From Colimorpha sp964483145 (lineage in GTDB: Bacteria > Bacteroidota > Bacteroidia > Bacteroidales > P3): 64,000 nt of DNA. The position numbers and the translations under genes were made by a program. The stretch covers positions 24,997 to 88,996 of the forward strand of contig CAZAAK010000001.1 of NCBI GenBank assembly GCA_964483145.1, read 5' to 3'. Each line of letters starts with the position of its first letter. The first letter of the stretch is position 1. Shown here piece by piece: positions 56,216 through 64,000 of the stretch. Under the pieces are notes generated by a model, which worked only from the letters and a program-made list of their open reading frames with translations, did not search any database and had not been told where the DNA came from.

Positions 56216-57025
56216 TCATGGGTCGGTCGCTTTAGGATAGTGCACCTCATATCTTTCCCCGTCTGCCGCAATCAGCGTGTTGGGGAAGATGGCCTGAGCC
56301 TCTGCCAACAGTTTTTCCGGCTCTTTGAATCTGGCGCTGATGTGCGTGAGCAACAGTTGTTGAGCCTCCGCTTTCAAGGCCAAGGTGGCGGCTTGCGAGG
56401 TGGTGCAGTGCAGTTTTTCGATGGCCACACTGGCAAAGGCATTGTTGAAAGTACTCTCTAGGCAAAGTAGGTCCACTTTGTGTATGTAGGGCAGGAAAGA
56501 CTCGGTATATCCAGTGTCGGTGCAATAGGCATAGCGCCGGGCAGCATTCTTTCCACGCGGTTTCTCTTCAATCAGGTATCCGTAGGTTGGTACCGAATGC
56601 AATAGAGGGAAGGCATATATGCTGCAACGAGGGTTTTCGAACACTTGTTCGATTCCTTCGGTATGGCTCAGCTCGTGATAATGGATCTCGAACTCCTGAT
56701 GGCTTTCCGCCACCCGCATGAGGGTAGTAATGGCCTCGGCAATTCCTTTGGGGGCGAAAATCTCCACGGGCTCTCTGCGCCCGCAAAGATGCATGCTACT
56801 GAGCAACCCAGGTAGCCCAAAGAAGTGGTCGCCATGCAGGTGGGTGATGCAGATAGTTGCCATCGACTGTAGTTTTTGGTGGTGGACGCGCATCTGTGTT
56901 TGGGTGCTCTCACCACAGTCCAAAAGAATGCGGAAACCATTGATGTTCACCACTTGCCCGCTGCAGTGGCGTCTCATTGTGGGCAGTGCTGCTCCCGAGC
57001 CGAGTATGGTGGTGTAGAAGTTCAC
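56216..57025 (-). CDS. rnz: ribonuclease Z
   Basis: A 269-residue RNase Z that trims the 3' ends of tRNA precursors. The metallo-beta-lactamase motif is HLHGDH (62-67), the N-terminus ILGSGAALPT is typical, and later ligands sit in LHSVPTYGYLI (H), YCTDTGY (D) and LLTHISARF (H). The protein is 30-40 residues shorter than usual; the missing part falls between IEEKPRGKNAARR and YAYCTDT, a loop region outside the metal site. It directly follows the DUF4831 gene with no gap. Confidence 0.9.
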   Translation of the reverse strand: MNFYTTILGSGAALPTMRRHCSGQVVNINGFRILLDCGESTQTQMRVHHQKLQSMATICITHLHGDHFFGLPGLLSSMHLCGRREPVEIFAPKGIAEAITTLMRVAESHQEFEIHYHELSHTEGIEQVFENPRCSIYAFPLLHSVPTYGYLIEEKPRGKNAARRYAYCTDTGYTESFLPYIHKVDLLCLESTFNNAFASVAIEKLHCTTSQAATLALKAEAQQLLLTHISARFKEPEKLLAEAQAIFPNTLIAADGERYEVHYPKATDP

Positions 57026-58162
57026 TTAGTTCTCGTAATAAAGTATGGCACCACTGGTGGGGTCGAAGAGGACCTTGAATTTTTTGTGTGGCAAGTCGAT
57101 AATGGGGCCATATTGGGCCACAGGCAGGGTCACTTGGTAGTCGAACAACTCGCAGTGAAGGTTCATCTGCGCTTGCGAGGGCATCCTGTACTTGAAGTTG
57201 CGTGAGCTACGGGTGAAGATATTGTTTTTTTTGTCGCGGCTGAACTGGCGGACTTCCTGCAGCGATTTGTCGGGCCTCAAAGCGCAGCTCACAGGCATGG
57301 CATCATAGTCATCCTCATCGCAGATGCCTTCTGCACGGCTGAAATAGAACAGTATGGTCTGCTGTAAGGTGTCGCTAGCTTTGGAGAGGGGGCGTGGTTG
57401 AAGGAAAAAATGAACGGTTTCCACCACGGGCTTGCCAATAAATTGCGCCATCAGCGTCCGCTCCTTCTCTTCTAACTGCCGCAACATCTGTTCTTTGCCT
57501 TCAACGGTATAGCGGTCCGAAATGCTAATCTCGGCCCGTTGGTCCTCTAGTTCGGCAATTTCCGAGGCGGCGGCCTGTGCCCTTTGTCTCATTGAGCGGG
57601 GGGCTTTTTTGGTGGATGTGCCAGTAGGCCGACCCGGCTGGTCGCCTTTCACGTAAAAAGTATCGGTCCGGTCGTAGAGGTTGTAGGTGGGTAGCATTTT
57701 GTCGGCAGTGGCATTGTGTAGAACCAATTTGGCATCGGTGGCCACTACTTGGTCTGTGGGTTCCGGCGAGCCCAGTTGCTCGTTGGCCTCGCGGGGCGTC
57801 ATACCCACCGAACGCAACAAGTGACGGTTGTCCACCTGAATGGCGATGCCGTTTGGGTTGACATAGTAGTAGCCATTGGGGTCGGCGGTGACGGTATAGG
57901 ATGTGGCAATGTCCTTGATGCGATAGGGTTTCTCTGCGTCAAAATTGTCCAGGGCCAGCATTTCCGAGGCGAACTCGCTGAAGATGGCCTCAGTTAGGTC
58001 GTAGTACTGGTAAGTTACGTCCACGCATATTTGGGTCATTGGCAGGGCATAGTAGAGTCCGCCCCCGTTGTTTTTGCTGTTTTTGCCCACAGGAGTCACT
58101 GTATAGCAACCGCTAAACAGTAGCCCACAAACTGCTGCAATCAACAAATTTCGCTTTGTCAT
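57026..58162 (-). CDS. DUF4831 family lipoprotein
   Basis: A 378-residue protein with a lipobox GLLFSGCYT (Cys about 19) and the family marks GGLYYALPMTQICVDVTY, NPNGIAIQV...LLRSVGMTPREAN and the C-terminal FKVLFDPTSGAILYYEN. Function unknown; it is common in Bacteroidetes. A Lys/Arg/Glu-rich helical stretch (about 185-240) follows the first half. The ATG at 58162 gives the lipoprotein signal; the frame opens at 58180. The stop is adjacent to the rnz start. Confidence 0.83.
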   Translation of the reverse strand: MTKRNLLIAAVCGLLFSGCYTVTPVGKNSKNNGGGLYYALPMTQICVDVTYQYYDLTEAIFSEFASEMLALDNFDAEKPYRIKDIATSYTVTADPNGYYYVNPNGIAIQVDNRHLLRSVGMTPREANEQLGSPEPTDQVVATDAKLVLHNATADKMLPTYNLYDRTDTFYVKGDQPGRPTGTSTKKAPRSMRQRAQAAASEIAELEDQRAEISISDRYTVEGKEQMLRQLEEKERTLMAQFIGKPVVETVHFFLQPRPLSKASDTLQQTILFYFSRAEGICDEDDYDAMPVSCALRPDKSLQEVRQFSRDKKNNIFTRSSRNFKYRMPSQAQMNLHCELFDYQVTLPVAQYGPIIDLPHKKFKVLFDPTSGAILYYEN

Positions 58163-58176
58163 GTCGTCGTGTCCTT

Positions 58177-59682
58177 TCATTTTTTTAAGTTTGTGTCCGT
58201 TGGCCCGCTTAGGTTTTTCTCACGTACCATTGCTAGTCCCGCAAATGTCAGTAGCCCGTTTAGGAGCAGTATTTCAAAGCCAAAGTGGTAGCCTGTCCAC
58301 AGTGGCATGTATATTTTCAGTAGATAACAGATTGCGGGCGAGAGCACTGCAATTGCCGGCACCCATTTGTCTTTTACTTTCCAACGAGTGAACAAACCAA
58401 ATGAATAAAGACCTAGCAATGGCCCATAGGTAAACCCTGCAATGTCGAATAGCGTGTCAATCAGCGATTGGTTGTGGAATGGGCGGAAGGCTATAATCAC
58501 TAGCAAGTACAGCAACGCAAAGCCGATATGTACTAGCCTTCTGACTGTTAGCTCGTTAAGCTTTCCGGTGTTGGGTACTTTCCCTTTTTTTGATCCAAAG
58601 CCCAAAAAGTCAAAGCAGAAGGTGGTTGTCAGTGCCGTTAGGGTGCCATCGGCGCTAGAGTAGCCTGCCGCCACCATACCCAGCACAAACACCACCGCAG
58701 TGAAGCTACTCAGGTGGAAGGCTATGGATGGGAATATCTTGTCGCCCACCACCGTGCCAGCTTCGTTTGTTGGTAGGGCAAAGCCGGTGCTCTCTGCGTA
58801 GGCAATCAGGGCCGCGCCCAAACTCAGGAAGAGTATGTTCACCACAACAAATAGCGCGCTACTGGTGAGCACGTTCTTTTGGGCATCTCGCAAGTTTTTG
58901 CAAGTGAGGTTCTTTTGCATCATATCTTGGTCTAGACCTGTCATGGTGATGGTGATGAACATGCCACTTAGTATCTGTTTCCAATAATATTTGCTCGCGG
59001 TGGGGTCGGTTTCGAATATCCGCGTGTAGCCGTGGTCGGCCGAGTATTGCATCAGCTGGCTATAGCTGATTCCTAATTCTTTCAGGATTACTAGTACCGA
59101 CACTAGCGCCGCCGCCAGCAGGAAGGTGGTTTGCAGCATGTCGGTCCACACTACTGTTTTTACTCCGCTGCGGAAGGTGTAGAGTAGGATAGTGGCAATG
59201 AATATTACCGCCGGCACCCAAAACGGCAAGCCCCACGCCTTGAAGACAAACTCGTGCAAGACGAATACTACCAAGTACATCCGCAACGCCGACCCTAACA
59301 GGCGTGAAACGATGAAGAATAGCGCACCCGTCTTTTCCGAGGCTAGGCCGAAGCGTTGCTCCAGATAGCTGTAGATGGAGGTGAGGTTGAGCTTGTAATA
59401 AAGGGGCAGGAGCACCATCGCAATTACCACATAGCCGAGCACGTAGCCAAAAACCAGCGGCATGTAAGTGAATTGCCCATAGTAGACCCCCCCTGGCACC
59501 GACATAAAGGTCACCCCCGAAAGCGAGGCCCCTATCATGCCATAGGCCACTACTGGCCAGGGCGACTTGCGTTGTCCGCGGAAGAAAGAATCGTTGTCGG
59601 AACTCTTTCTCGAGGAGAGCCACATCACAACGAAAAGAAGTATCGTATAACCTATGAAACAGCTTAGTATTGTGGTTTCCAC
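58177..59682 (-). CDS. sodium:solute symporter family protein
   Basis: A 501-residue SSS-family transporter with about 13 helices. Diagnostic blocks are GMIGASLSGVTFMSVPGGVY (sodium-site loop), LTSIYSYLEQRFG, YTFRSGVKTVVWTDMLQ and VAAGYSSADGTLTALTTTFCFDF. The substrate cannot be read from the sequence; related Bacteroidetes proteins are listed as putative sugar or amino-acid symporters. The start is a GTG at 59682, because the earlier TTG at 59712 overlaps the promoter box. It heads the operon with DUF4831 and rnz. Confidence 0.88.
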   Translation of the reverse strand: METTILSCFIGYTILLFVVMWLSSRKSSDNDSFFRGQRKSPWPVVAYGMIGASLSGVTFMSVPGGVYYGQFTYMPLVFGYVLGYVVIAMVLLPLYYKLNLTSIYSYLEQRFGLASEKTGALFFIVSRLLGSALRMYLVVFVLHEFVFKAWGLPFWVPAVIFIATILLYTFRSGVKTVVWTDMLQTTFLLAAALVSVLVILKELGISYSQLMQYSADHGYTRIFETDPTASKYYWKQILSGMFITITMTGLDQDMMQKNLTCKNLRDAQKNVLTSSALFVVVNILFLSLGAALIAYAESTGFALPTNEAGTVVGDKIFPSIAFHLSSFTAVVFVLGMVAAGYSSADGTLTALTTTFCFDFLGFGSKKGKVPNTGKLNELTVRRLVHIGFALLYLLVIIAFRPFHNQSLIDTLFDIAGFTYGPLLGLYSFGLFTRWKVKDKWVPAIAVLSPAICYLLKIYMPLWTGYHFGFEILLLNGLLTFAGLAMVREKNLSGPTDTNLKK

Positions 59683-59709
59683 AGTAGTATTTTGTTTTTT
59701 TATCAGCTG

Positions 59710-59717
59710 CAAAGATA
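59710..59717 (-). promoter_or_regulatory. -7 box for the symporter-DUF4831-rnz transcript
   Basis: TATCTTTG on the minus strand, 27 nt before the GTG at 59682. It decides the start: the upstream TTG would lie inside the promoter. Confidence 0.6.
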
Positions 59718-59747
59718 CTAAATTTTCCCCATATCCGTTTTTTTTTG

Positions 59748-59755
59748 TAACTTTG
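59748..59755 (+). promoter_or_regulatory. -7 box for the YD-repeat-like gene
   Basis: TAACTTTG (TAnnTTTG) after a T9 run, 64 nt before the ATG at 59820. Divergent from the symporter promoter, about 30 bp away. Confidence 0.55.
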
Positions 59756-59819
59756 AAGGTTCAAAATTGAGGAGGAAAGTTCTCGAATATAAGTGCAATA
59801 TAATAGAAGATAGCGAATT

Positions 59820-60701
59820 ATGAAAATAAAGCAGTTTTTGATTGCAACCTTATTATTGAGTGTGGCAGGTGCTCTGTCCGCCCAAAACAACGATAACCTG
59901 CGCGGTCGTATCAACGACAGGCCCAATCAGGCTGTGCAGCGCCGCGCCAATGCTCCGCAAAAAACTGGTCAACGCATGCCCGACCGCATTTCGGACTGTC
60001 AGCGCGACGGCCTCCACGGAGAGGTCAAGGATGTCCTCTCGGTTATGTATGAGGCCGACCCGCAGGCCAATGCCACCGGCCGTGGCTCCGTCATGGAGCG
60101 TCTGATGACGGTGTACAAGCAAGACGGGCAACGCCGCAGCCAGTCCTACCTCTCCAACGAGGAGGACATGATCTTCAAGACCAAATACAAACACGACGGT
60201 TTTGGCTTGGTTACCCTTGAACATATTCTTGACCCCAACGAGAATGTCATCGGCCGCACCTACTATCTTTACGATGCCGACCTTATCCTTACCGAGGTCT
60301 ACGTGGAAGACGAGGAGCGCCAAATCGAAAGTCGCGTACTTTACAAATACGATGCCCAAGGTCGTCTCAGCCAGCGCAGTTTTAACGACCACGCCAACAA
60401 CGTCTTCCGTCGTGAGGTCTATATCTACGGCGAAAACGACAATGTCTTCAAGACGGTCGTCTTCAATGCCAAGGGCGAGAAGGTGCAGGAGATTCGCTAC
60501 GAATACGACGGGCACAACGAGCCTGTTAGTGCTACCCTCTACGATTTCTACGAAAATCCCAACGAGCCCGAACTCACAATCACCCTCTTCGAGTACCGTT
60601 ACGACGAGGAAGGCAACTGGGTTACCCGTTATGAGTACCAACTCGAAAACGACAAGAAAGTTCCCGTTTACGTTGTCGAGCGCGATATTAAGTACTACTA
60701 G
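59820..60701 (+). CDS. secreted YD-repeat-like protein
   Basis: A 293-residue protein with a signal peptide ending ALSAQ (about 18-22). The mature part has a Arg/Asn/Gln-rich N-terminal segment, then units such as YKYDAQGRLSQRSF, YIYGENDNVFKTVVF, YEYDGHNEPVSATLY and FEYRYDEEGNWVTRYEY, which resemble YD/RHS-type beta repeats. Such proteins are common in Bacteroidetes with unknown roles. No sorting domain or barrel end is present. It stands alone between divergent and convergent neighbours. Confidence 0.75.
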   Translation: MKIKQFLIATLLLSVAGALSAQNNDNLRGRINDRPNQAVQRRANAPQKTGQRMPDRISDCQRDGLHGEVKDVLSVMYEADPQANATGRGSVMERLMTVYKQDGQRRSQSYLSNEEDMIFKTKYKHDGFGLVTLEHILDPNENVIGRTYYLYDADLILTEVYVEDEERQIESRVLYKYDAQGRLSQRSFNDHANNVFRREVYIYGENDNVFKTVVFNAKGEKVQEIRYEYDGHNEPVSATLYDFYENPNEPELTITLFEYRYDEEGNWVTRYEYQLENDKKVPVYVVERDIKYY

Positions 60702-60731
60702 GGGCTAGCTTGTGGCTCGGGGGCGTAGGTG

Positions 60732-61610
60732 TTATTCAGTTTCGTATCCGAACAGTTTTAAGGCGCGGTCGCTGTTGCGCCAGTCTTTCATCACCTTTAT
60801 GTAAAGGTTTAGGAAGCATTTCTTGCCGGTGAACTCCTCAATATTCTTGCGGGCCTCGATGCCCACCTTCTTGATGGATTTGCCTTGATGCCCTATGAGG
60901 ATGGCTTTTTGCGATTCCCTCTCCACAAAGATGACGGCGCGGATGCTGTCCACACCCTCCTTTTCTTGATAGCTCTCCACTGCCACTTCGCAGCTGTAGG
61001 GTATTTCCTTTTGATAGTAGAGCAGCAGTTTCTCACGGATAATCTCGCTTACGAAAAAGCGCATGGAGCGGTCGGTTAGCTCGTCCTTGGGGAAGTAGGG
61101 TGGGTTTTCAGGCAGTAGCTCCACAATGTGGTCGAAGATGGTGTCTGTGCCGAAGCCTTCGGTGGCTGAGCAAGGCACAACAACGGCTCGCGGAATTTGA
61201 TTTTGCCAATAGGCTATGCGGTCGCGGATGGTTTGTTGGTCGCTTAAGTCTATTTTGTTGATGGCCAGTATTACCGGTGTGTTGCTATTGATAATCTTTG
61301 TCAGCACATCCTGGTTTTTGAAGGTTTCGCCAATTTCGGTCACTAGTAGGAACAGGTCGGCATCTTCCAGGGCACTGTGCACAAAGCCCATCATCTGTTC
61401 GTGTAGTTTGTAGTGCGGGTTTACGATGCCGGGAGTGTCGGTGTAGACTATCTGGAAATCCTCCCCGTTAACGATGCCCATGATGCGGTGTCGGGTGGTT
61501 TGTGCCTTGCTAGTGATGATACTGAGACGTTCGCCCACCAGGGCGTTCATCAGAGTCGACTTGCCCACATTAGGGTTGCCGATGATATTTACAAATCCTG
61601 ATTTATGCAT
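60732..61610 (-). CDS. era: GTPase Era
   Basis: A 292-residue GTPase involved in 16S rRNA processing and small-subunit assembly. G1 GNPNVGKS (11-18), G3 DTPG, G4 NKID and the C-terminal KH domain (about 215-292, GHQGKSIKKVGIEARKNIEEFTGKKCFLNLYIKV) are all seen. It lies 66 bp after rplY with a terminator between. Confidence 0.96.
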   Translation of the reverse strand: MHKSGFVNIIGNPNVGKSTLMNALVGERLSIITSKAQTTRHRIMGIVNGEDFQIVYTDTPGIVNPHYKLHEQMMGFVHSALEDADLFLLVTEIGETFKNQDVLTKIINSNTPVILAINKIDLSDQQTIRDRIAYWQNQIPRAVVVPCSATEGFGTDTIFDHIVELLPENPPYFPKDELTDRSMRFFVSEIIREKLLLYYQKEIPYSCEVAVESYQEKEGVDSIRAVIFVERESQKAILIGHQGKSIKKVGIEARKNIEEFTGKKCFLNLYIKVMKDWRNSDRALKLFGYETE

Positions 61611-61626
61611 TTTCCTCTTTCATATA

Positions 61627-61658
61627 AAAAAAGAGCCGCCTCTGTGCGGCTCTTTTTT
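61627..61658 (-). terminator. terminator of rplY
   Basis: Stem AAAAAAGAGCCGC (61627-61639) / GCGGCTCTTTTTT (61646-61658) with a six-base loop, between the rplY stop and the era start. Confidence 0.9.
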
Positions 61659-61676
61659 CTGTTCTCTGTACGGGGT

Positions 61677-62252
61677 TTACTCGGCGGCAGATGCATCGTC
61701 GGCAACGGCATTGCGGGTGCTGTTCACAACAACCACTTCGCTGCTTTGCGGGTTCAGGATGCGATAGTTCTCTTGCGCAATATCCTGCACCTTGCAACGC
61801 TGGGCAATGTCCAGGTTGGTGATGTCGATCAGAATTTCGCTGGGCATATTGCAGGGAAGGGCCTTTACATTGAGCCTTTTCTGTTTGTAGACTAGTTTGC
61901 CGCCCTTCATCACACCGGTGGAGGTACCGGTGGTGTGCACGGGGATGGACATTACAATCTCCTTGTTGTCGTTCAACTCGTAGAAATCGCAGTGGTACAC
62001 GATTTCGGTCACAGGGTGGAAGTCGATGTCCTTCAACATGGCGCGATGTTTCACGCCGCCAAGCTCTATCTCAACAAAGCAAGGCTCGGGGTTGAACAGA
62101 ATGCGCTGAAAATCGGTCTGAGGTACAGCAAACAGATACTGCTCGCCTTTACCATACATCACGCAAGGCACTTTTGCGTCGCGACGCAGAGCCTTAGCAT
62201 CTTTTTTCCCTACGTTCTCTCTCAGAGAACCGCTCAATGATACTACTCTCAT
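61677..62252 (-). CDS. rplY: 50S ribosomal protein L25/general stress protein Ctc
   Basis: A 191-residue L25 of the long TL5/CTC type that binds 5S rRNA. The N-terminal domain begins MRVVSLSGSLRENVGKKDAK and has VPCVMYGKG; the C-terminal domain carries VYHCDFYELNDNKEI, VPVHTTGTS-like strands and the RLNVKALPCNMPSEILIDITNLD block. The ATG at 62252 fits; the frame opens at 62327. An Ala/Asp/Glu tail follows. prs lies 95 bp upstream on the same strand. Confidence 0.93.
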   Translation of the reverse strand: MRVVSLSGSLRENVGKKDAKALRRDAKVPCVMYGKGEQYLFAVPQTDFQRILFNPEPCFVEIELGGVKHRAMLKDIDFHPVTEIVYHCDFYELNDNKEIVMSIPVHTTGTSTGVMKGGKLVYKQKRLNVKALPCNMPSEILIDITNLDIAQRCKVQDIAQENYRILNPQSSEVVVVNSTRNAVADDASAAE

Positions 62253-62347
62253 TTTTTTTGTTTTTTGTTTTGTTATTAATGAGGTCTTTCGACCAGTGTT
62301 CTTTTCTATTGTCTCATTCATAGGCAAACCGCGGGGTCTTGCCGGCC

Positions 62348-63331
62348 TTAGTTCATCCTCTTGATGATGCCCTTGTGGTGCAGGGTGGTCTCGTAGAGGT
62401 TGTCTAGCGACTCGTATTTCACCACTCGGCGGATAGCCTCAGCCAATAGCCAGTCGCAACTCAGCACGTGAATCTTGGGGCTCTTACGCTTTAGGGGAAT
62501 GGTGTCAGTGGTCACCAACTCTTCCAATTGCGAGTTTTCAACCTTCTCTATGGCATTGCCGCTCAGCACGGGGTGGGTGATCATGGCGCGTACACTCTTG
62601 GCACCGCTCTCCATGATAATGCCTGCCGCCTTGCAAATGGTTGAGCCGGTGTCTATAATGTCGTCCAAGAGGATGACGTGCTTGTCCTTAACATCGCCAA
62701 TTAGGCGCATCTCACCAATTTCGTTGGGTTTGTTGCGGTGTTTGTAGCAGATTACAAAGCTGTTGTTCAGTGTTTTGGCATACATGCCGGCTCGCTTGCT
62801 ACCGCCCATGTCGGGGCTAGCAAACATCACATCCTCGATGTTGAACTTCTCGCGGATGTAGGGCATGAACAGCGAACTGCCGAAAAGATGGTCCACTGGG
62901 ATGTTGAAGAATCCCTGAATCTGGTCTGCATGGAGGTCCATACAAATCACGCGGTCCACTCCTGCAGCGGTAATCATGTCGGCAATCAGTTTGGAGGCGA
63001 TGGGCACGTGTGGCTTGTCCTTGCGGTCCTGACGGGCAAAACCATAATAAGGAATCACCGCAATAATCTTCTCTGCCGAGGCGCGTTTGGCTGCGTCAAC
63101 CATCATTAGCAGTTCAAAGAGGTTGTCGGTAGGAGGCGTTGTTGACTGGATGATGAAGACGATGCCGCCACGGATTGTTTCTTCATATGAAGGCTGGAAT
63201 TCGCCGTCGGCATACTGGAAAACTGTTGAATTTCCCAACGGAATACCGTAGATTTCGGCCACTCTTTGAGCCAAATTTTCGGTTGCACGACCCGCAAAAA
63301 TGAATACTTTATCAGAATTTTTTTCGCCCAT
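62348..63331 (-). CDS. prs: ribose-phosphate pyrophosphokinase
   Basis: Makes PRPP from ribose 5-phosphate and ATP for purine, pyrimidine, His and Trp synthesis. The 327-residue protein has YGFARQDRKDKP (ATP/flexible loop), DLHADQIQGFFNIPVDHL (pyrophosphate-binding), SPDMGGSKRAG and the PRPP loop VILLDDIIDTGST. The start at 63331 (MGEKNSDKVFIFAG) lies just after the promoter; the frame opens at 63355. It pairs with rplY, a conserved order. Confidence 0.96.
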   Translation of the reverse strand: MGEKNSDKVFIFAGRATENLAQRVAEIYGIPLGNSTVFQYADGEFQPSYEETIRGGIVFIIQSTTPPTDNLFELLMMVDAAKRASAEKIIAVIPYYGFARQDRKDKPHVPIASKLIADMITAAGVDRVICMDLHADQIQGFFNIPVDHLFGSSLFMPYIREKFNIEDVMFASPDMGGSKRAGMYAKTLNNSFVICYKHRNKPNEIGEMRLIGDVKDKHVILLDDIIDTGSTICKAAGIIMESGAKSVRAMITHPVLSGNAIEKVENSQLEELVTTDTIPLKRKSPKIHVLSCDWLLAEAIRRVVKYESLDNLYETTLHHKGIIKRMN

Positions 63332-63352
63332 TTTTAATTGATTTAGAGGATG

Positions 63353-63360
63353 CAAAGATA
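63353..63360 (-). promoter_or_regulatory. -7 box for prs
   Basis: TATCTTTG on the minus strand, 21 nt before the ATG at 63331. It rules out the longer frame starting at 63355. Confidence 0.6.
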
Positions 63361-63400
63361 CATTTTTTTTGTTGAATAGCGCCTTTTCCGAAAAAAAAAT

Positions 63401-63430
63401 TTGTCATGTCAAAAAAAATGAGTACTTTTG
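63401..63430 (+). promoter_or_regulatory. promoter of tRNA-Leu
   Basis: TTG (63401-63403), a 19-nt spacer and TACTTTTG (63423-63430) match the full Bacteroidetes consensus, 26 nt before the tRNA. Confidence 0.75.
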
Positions 63431-63456
63431 CAACCGATTTCGAGAGAAGAAATCAT

Positions 63457-63539
63457 GCCCTGGTGGCGGAATGGTAGACGCGGTAGACTCAAAATCTGCT
63501 GTCAGCAATGGCGTGAGGGTTCAAGTCCCTCCCGGGGTA
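63457..63539 (+). tRNA. tRNA-Leu (anticodon CAA)
   Basis: An 83-nt tRNA with acceptor stem GCCCTGG / CCGGGGT (two G-U pairs), anticodon loop CTCAAAA giving CAA, a long variable arm as in class II tRNA-Leu, and T arm GAGGG TTCAAGT CCCTC. The CCA end is not encoded. It decodes UUG. Confidence 0.95.
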
Positions 63540-63730
63540 CGAAAAGTGGCTTTAAGGTTGCACAGCCTGTGTTCACTATCTTGCAACGAGTCTTATTAGG
63601 CTAGTTTGCAAAACTCAATGGCTTCTTAAGTTACTTAAGATATCAGGGATAAGGTTTTTCGGTAAGGTGTTGTAGTTTTTAGCCACAGAGTAGAAAAGAA
63701 GTTTTCATAGTAAATTTTTTTGATGATTGA

Positions 63731-63762
63731 TAGATGCCCACCTTGTAGGCATCTATTTTTTT
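63731..63762 (+). terminator. intrinsic terminator 190 nt after tRNA-Leu
   Basis: Stem TAGATGCC (63731-63738) / GGCATCTA (63748-63755) followed by seven or more T. It probably ends the tRNA transcript or an unrecognised RNA. Confidence 0.75.
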
Positions 63763-63944
63763 TAGGTATTTGAGTTCCAACTATGTCATTTGCTAAGCCC
63801 CTTTAATGGGCATTCCCGTTTTTTAGACCTTGGCGTTGTTGCCTAGCTTATGCGGGTAGGGGGGTAGGTTGGAGGGTGTTGGCCCTTGCCACGTCTAGAT
63901 GCACTCAAGAATCGGCATCCTTTCTGCCCCAGCGTGGTAATTGG

Positions 63945-63995
63945 TTATATTGCTGTCCGGTAAAACTCAAAAGAGCATAAATACCCAGCCCGAAG
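63945..63995. repeat. IS-end-like sequence 4, at the window edge
   Basis: TATATTGCTGTCCGGTAAAA and the following CTCAAAAGAG align with 55171-55220. An element may continue beyond the window. Confidence 0.5.
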
Positions 63996-64000
63996 CCTAG

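Larger units (their letters stand above)
63540..64000. other. 460-bp region after the tRNA, non-coding
   Basis: No protein-coding frame is supported. A terminator-like hairpin stands at 63731-63762 and an IS-end-like sequence at 63945-63995; a GGGCATTCCCGTTTTTTAGACC stretch (about 63808) resembles GGGCGTACCCGTTTTTCAGAC at about 56107. Confidence 0.6.

Overview
The window is a stretch of chromosome from a member of the Bacteroidota, most likely the order Bacteroidales. The evidence is a type IX secretion (T9SS) gene set (porU, porV, a PorP/SprF-family gene and gldJ), the fused murF-alr gene typical of the phylum, Bacteroidetes promoter boxes (TAnnTTTG at -7, sometimes with TTG about 19 nt upstream), weak Shine-Dalgarno signals, and protein families largely confined to the phylum (DUF2851, DUF4831, OstA-like, SecA with a SEC-C tail). 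No rRNA and no CRISPR array were seen. One tRNA-Leu(CAA) lies near the right end.

Layout. 1-1.6 kb: end of an unknown gene, then panB. 1.8-10.5 kb, minus strand: a DUF1846 protein; the floA-nfeD membrane pair, clpS and ispF; then porV and porU. 10.5-16.8 kb: an accessory block with a two-gene ATPase/HNH nuclease cassette resembling Septu (PtuA/PtuB) anti-phage systems, a broken piece of another ATPase gene, a fimbrillin-like lipoprotein with a small upstream ORF, and 1.2 kb of repeat-rich non-coding DNA. 16.8-27.3 kb, plus strand: PorP-family gene, gldJ, OstA-like, grpE, dnaJ, DUF2851 and murF-alr. In flavobacteria porV, porU and gldJ are adjacent, so the accessory block appears to sit inside an ancestral T9SS locus.

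27.4-41.2 kb: an outer-membrane-barrel-like protein, a hemerythrin/LuxR-regulator pair, an MFS transporter, a NapH-NapG-like polyferredoxin, YitT and CPBP membrane proteins, a Tat-exported ferredoxin-type aldo/keto reductase followed by tatA and tatC, an alkaline phosphatase, a short-chain fatty acid transporter and a methyltransferase whose start is disturbed by an A8 tract. 41.2-51.7 kb: tex, a T9SS-exported thioredoxin-fold protein, an AsnB-like secreted protein, a beta-propeller protein, dsbD, apt and DUF456. 51.7-55 kb: secA. 55-56.2 kb: a second gene-free repeat region. 56.2-64 kb: rnz, DUF4831, an SSS symporter, a YD-repeat-like secreted protein, era, rplY, prs and tRNA-Leu.

How it fits together. 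Envelope export dominates: SecA and TatAC move proteins across the inner membrane, DsbD supplies periplasmic reducing power, and PorU/PorV/PorP/GldJ carry out outer-membrane export. At least one cargo with a C-terminal sorting domain (43.5-45.2 kb) is present. The least-explained parts are the two non-coding repeat regions. They share a roughly 210-220 bp element with a very long hairpin, in opposite orientations, and the right-hand region also carries IS-end-like sequences.
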